Source: Oxyruncus cristatus
Taxonomy: Eukaryota; Chordata; Aves; Passeriformes; Cotingidae
Direction: 5' to 3'
Length of the DNA: 64,000 bases
Assembly (NCBI GenBank): GCA_013399855.1
Contig: VXAY01007414.1
Coordinates: 496,625-560,624 of the forward strand
The first letter of the stretch is position 1. Every line of letters begins with the position of its first letter. Below are positions 60,159 through 64,000 of the stretch, one piece after another. The notes beneath the pieces were generated by a model. The model made no database searches, was not told where the DNA came from, and worked only from the letters and a program-made list of their open reading frames with translations. A program made the translations under genes and the position numbers.

Positions 60159-62312
60159 GCAGCACTAGTTTTGAGGGTTGTCAGAATGTTAACTTTAGAA
60201 AAATAGATCAGTAACAGCTTTTATATGTTCAATCCAAACAGTCTAACAGCTTATGGGATGGGTGGGCCATGCTGTACTGATGAGTTAAATGTGGATATTG
60301 GCAAATCAATGATGTAATTATGTAAATCGGACCTTTTTAGGTTTGAAATGTGTTATGTTTCAGTGTGTTTATATTTTTGTCATTTGTGATAACACCCTGA
60401 AAAATCTTGGCTAAAGTGCCAAGAGGTTTCTTAATGTACTCACCACACTATTCTGTCTGCACAGTACACCAGGGAAGCATAGGGGGAAAAAAGCATGAGA
60501 AATTTATTAACTCCTCTCTGCTTAATTGGATAATCTAAACATTTTTTATTTAACTCTCACGTTTCATTCGTTCATTGGAAATTAAATACATAAATAGGCA
60601 GAAATGCGTGCCTGTTAACTGATCTGGGTGTTTATCTTGCTGATCAGGAGTAAAGTAATGCAGACTGGTAGCAGTGAGATAGCTCAAATGATGAAAAGTT
60701 GTTGGGAAAATAAACCTCCACACAGACGCACTGTGATTTCAGTCAGGCCAATGCAGTATGTTCTGTATCTCATCCATCTTTCTGCTCAGTTTGCCTAAGT
60801 GTCTCATTTTGCCAGTCTGCCATGGCTAGACTGGAGGCTCTCATGGGACGGCTCTGGATCGATCTCCAAGGGGCCTTAGCTCCTTTCCCTTCCAAGCAGA
60901 GTTCAGGCAGTGTGTCTCACTGACAGCTAATCTGTGACAGTGTCAACAGGTTCAGTACAGGTATAACCAGGCTAGTCCAAATAAAGAGCCTGCTCCTCTA
61001 GCTAGATTTAAGATGATACATGTTGTAAACTCACCATTTTATGGGAGGAAGTGTGATATTGCTTTCCTCTTATTTTTCTATTTGCTTCTTGGTTTACACC
61101 TGAAAAAAAAGGCAGTCTTAGTCTAGGAATGGGAAGGGTTGTTGAACAGTATGATGGCCAAAGAGCTCTTGATGTGCAGGTGTGCTAAGTCTGTGTGGTC
61201 AGGGGGTTGATAACATGATGGAATTGATAAGGGAAAAAGTTTTCTGAGAAGTAAGGGCTGCGTGCACATGTGCATGCACACGAGCATGACATGTCTCACC
61301 ACTTGTCAGAACTGGGTGATGATTTCATCAAACCAGAACTTCTGTTGTCCCCCACTAATGACACGTACGAAGGGCAACAAGCACCTCAGCGTTCTCTCAG
61401 CACTCAGTCCCACTGCATATTGTGTCTCAGAGATGTTGCACTAGGGCCTGACTTGTAGAGAGCTGCTACTTCCTTGAGTGTCTGAGGGAGATGAAGCTGT
61501 TTTGAACTTTAACTGTATCTTCAGTGGTAATGGTTGCACTAAGTGCTAGGTTTCAAAAGGCATTTGTAGCTTTAAAGTTCATCTCAAATATCTTTGTTTT
61601 GAATATGAGAGTGGCTGGCAAAGGCAAGTGATGGCCTTAGCTTTTTTACCCATGTCCTCAAGCATTTGTGGGTCACTCCAACTGGCATTTTCCTGAATTG
61701 TTCTGCTCACTTCTTTCCTAAAAACCACCCTCATGTTCTGACCACACTTCCAAAAAAACCCTCAGAATACCAATACCAAACTAAAGAAGTTTATGTTGGA
61801 TGTTCTCCTTTCTCATCCCTCTTCTCCTTCCTTTTTTGCTCTCTCCCTCTTCATCCCATGCCTGCTATGCAAGGCTACAGCATTGTTATAACAAGAACTA
61901 AAGTAAAATCTTCTAGCCTTAAGAAAAATCTGCATTAGTTCATGTTTTTCCACTTAATTCTGGTTTTTTTCCTTTCATAGAATTTTTTGTTGATTTTCCC
62001 TTCATATGCTACAGTCTCTCTCCCTACTCTTTTTCTCATGAGTTCCTCACATCCCAGCTTAAGTAAGTCTCTTGTTTTTATTTTTTTGTTATTTATTATC
62101 CATTTCTTGCTTTTAATTTCTCAGCACTCCATTGCCAGTATTACTTTCCTTCATCCTTGACCTCTTTCACAAACTCCTATTACTGTCCTTCACTCTGTCT
62201 CATTCCCTTTTTGTTTTATCTTTTTTCCTCTTTCTTCTATAGTTTTACACTGAGAATTCCCCATTACCTTTCCACATGATTTTTCTTTACCTCATCTCTC
62301 TCTTCCCAGTTT

Positions 62313-62370
62313 CATGGAATCATAGAGTCATTTAGATTGGAAAGAATCTTTAAGATCATCAGTCCAAGTC
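62313..62370 (-). mobile_element. CR1 3'-end scrap, very short
   Basis: Some 58 bases matching the last part of CR1 in antisense: CATGGAATCATAGAGTCATT, then AGATTGGAAAGAATCTTTAA and GATCATCAGTCCAAGTC. The match stops abruptly to the right. It abuts a pyrimidine-rich tract (about 61680-62310) on its left. Confidence 0.8.
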
Positions 62371-63445
62371 ATGAGTTATGTGCTAGCTGAATGTTTTTAT
62401 TAATATTTCTGCATTACCTTTTGACTTAGAAGGACAAATTTCATGCCACAAACTCAGTCCTCTGTGTTTAGAAGTTAAAAAGTTTAGGCATAAATAAATG
62501 TGCTAATGGTACGACAGAGGAAGAGGAGAATGAAAAGTAGATGTGCTTCTGTATTGTTCTGTTGAGAAATAAACAATGTTTATTGTCAGCTTCACTAGAG
62601 AGACCTTTAATTCTTAGTTCAGTCAAACAGGAACCACGGGCCAGGCTGGATTCAGCCAGTGGATCACAGCAATGTCCATTGCATGGACCAGCGAGTAGCA
62701 GCTGGAATTAAGCTGCCATTGTCCTTTCTGGTTATAGGTTCTCAGCTTGAATTAAAAAGAGGAAAGAAAAAAAGGAAATAAGTAGGATGAGAAACATAGC
62801 AGAGTGAGCTAAATGAAAAGACATATGGGCAGGCTCACTATAAAGAATTAGGAGAAAAATCTAATCCTTACAAGCCTAGTGTAGAAATTGCCGCCCACTG
62901 CAGTCAGTGGTGAGAGGTTGGGAGTGCCAAAGGACAGCTTGTCCCACCCAGCTCTGAGGGAATGAGCTGACTCTGAAGGGTGCCTGACTGACTTTCTTTT
63001 AATGCAGCGTTAGGTGAGACAAATCCTCAATACAAAGCAACTAATATTGCCTCTTAACTTTTTGAGGGGTACTTAATGCATATATGTCTATGATACATGC
63101 TGTGATACTTTCCTATAGCTAGGAAATGTCCTTGTTTAAATCAGTACAGAAATGAGGGGGAAGCATGAGGTTTAAATTACAGGCTAGAAAGACAGACTGC
63201 AGACCTGACGTAATAGTTCAGTTTTGCAGAACCTTCTTCATGCAGCTCCAGAGAGAGTTGGCTATATTTGTTCTAGTAAACTTAAAAAAAATTTTGAGAG
63301 GCCTATAGTGTTTCCAGCAGAGGATTTCCAACTAGTACTTGCTCGCCTTTAACTTTTTAAATTCCTAAAAATCAAAAATTTCTGATTGAATTGATCTGCC
63401 ATTATAAAACTGTGGGCCAAAAATTTACTGCTGGCATGCAAAACA

Positions 63446-63480
63446 TGTATGTATGTATGTATGTATGTATGTATGTATAT
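63446..63480. repeat. (GTAT)n tetranucleotide microsatellite
   Basis: Eight uninterrupted ATGT/GTAT units followed by a TATGTA end. An open frame across it reads as a Met-Tyr-Val-Cys repeat, which is an artefact of the microsatellite. Confidence 0.95.
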
Positions 63481-64000
63481 GTAATTTTAATACGTAGGTT
63501 ACCACAAAGCACTATTCTCTTTGGAGCGCAGGTGCTCACCTGTGGGCTGATTCAAAGGCTTTGTACAGAGGTTGCTCCACACTGCAAACTCCAGCTGTTC
63601 TGGAGAGTGTGCTGCTTTGCCAGCAGTGAAGCTGTAGAGCTGCCTGTCCCCTTTATAGTGGTTCATTGTAGCTGGTAATAACGTGCTCTGTGGTGTGAGA
63701 GGGCTTTTTGTTTATTCGTTTGCATTTCTTTTTTAAGAACTAGGGAGTTTCGAGTAAGTATAAGAGAACTTTATGGTACTTGTGTTTACCTCAAGGCCTA
63801 TCTGTTTCACTGCATGCTTTTGGAATCAGTAAACAGAGGGGATAGCAAGCGATATGTATGTTTAGAAGAAGATATTGTGGTCTGCACATAATCTCAAACC
63901 AGTATGTGTTAGGCAGCCAGAACTGTTCTGTTCCCCTCCTGTTTGTTTAGATTGGCCTCTCAAATTCAAAGAGCTTCTGTAGGATTTTCAGTCTTCAAGG

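Larger units (their letters stand above)
51084..64000 (+). other. KIAA1217 intron after exon C (right end outside window)
   Basis: The intron begins with a consensus GTAAGT donor. I see no further exon of the gene in the remaining 12.9 kb, which means this intron is at least that long. It is AT-rich, with poly-A/T runs (for example 56251-56282 and 57327-57342), a 21-bp exact repeat pair (52417 and 53627), a pyrimidine-rich stretch at about 61680-62310, a CR1 scrap at 62313-62370 and a tetranucleotide repeat near 63446. No open frame here has recognisable homology. Confidence 0.75.

Noticed and set aside
1..64000. Search for tRNA, rRNA, CRISPR arrays, bacterial operons or phage genes
   Set aside because: None seen; the window is vertebrate intron sequence.

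Overview
This window is vertebrate nuclear DNA, almost certainly from a bird. It is AT-rich and gene-poor, with long introns, several CR1-type LINE fragments (including the avian 3' end with its ATTCTATG-like tail) and an LTR of a kind I recognise from bird genomes. Nothing here is prokaryotic: there are no operons, CRISPR arrays or phage genes. The species cannot be named from the sequence alone.

The only protein-coding gene I can support is a piece of the KIAA1217 (sickle tail, SKT) orthologue on the + strand. Three consecutive internal exons are present: 29015-29210, 46490-46688 and 50990-51083. Their splice phases fit together (0/1, 1/2, 2/0) into one 163-codon reading frame. They cover a Ser-rich linker and the start of the AIP3-like region shared by KIAA1217 and SRCIN1 (p140Cap). 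The first exons lie before the window or were not found; the rest of the gene lies beyond position 64000. Everything else is intron, as far as I can see.

Layout: 1-29014 is upstream intron, with a CR1 scrap (9557-9670), a (TA)n tract, a 708-base assembly gap, a GC/CpG-rich patch near 21950-22850 that could be an alternative promoter, a 67-bp tandem duplication at 25071-25215, and a solo LTR with 5-bp target duplications (26219-26803). The 17.3-kb intron 29211-46489 carries a 1.2-kb CR1 copy (31057-32290, minus), an older LINE piece behind it (32355-32800, minus), an old plus-strand CR1 reverse-transcriptase fragment (about 37470-38270), a plus-strand CR1 3' end (44408-44963) and an 11-bp minisatellite (45138-45213). 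The 4.3-kb intron 46689-50989 holds a very old L2-like LINE (about 47640-49328) that is interrupted by an 85-base gap. The 12.9 kb from 51084 onward is intron with a short CR1 scrap at 62313-62370.

I found no new multi-gene system. The most useful leads are the CpG-rich patch with a consensus splice donor, the solo LTR with an intact-looking antisense promoter 2.2 kb upstream of a coding exon, and the ancient L2-like copy that open reading frames do not reveal. All repeat family names are from memory of their sequences, not from a database search.
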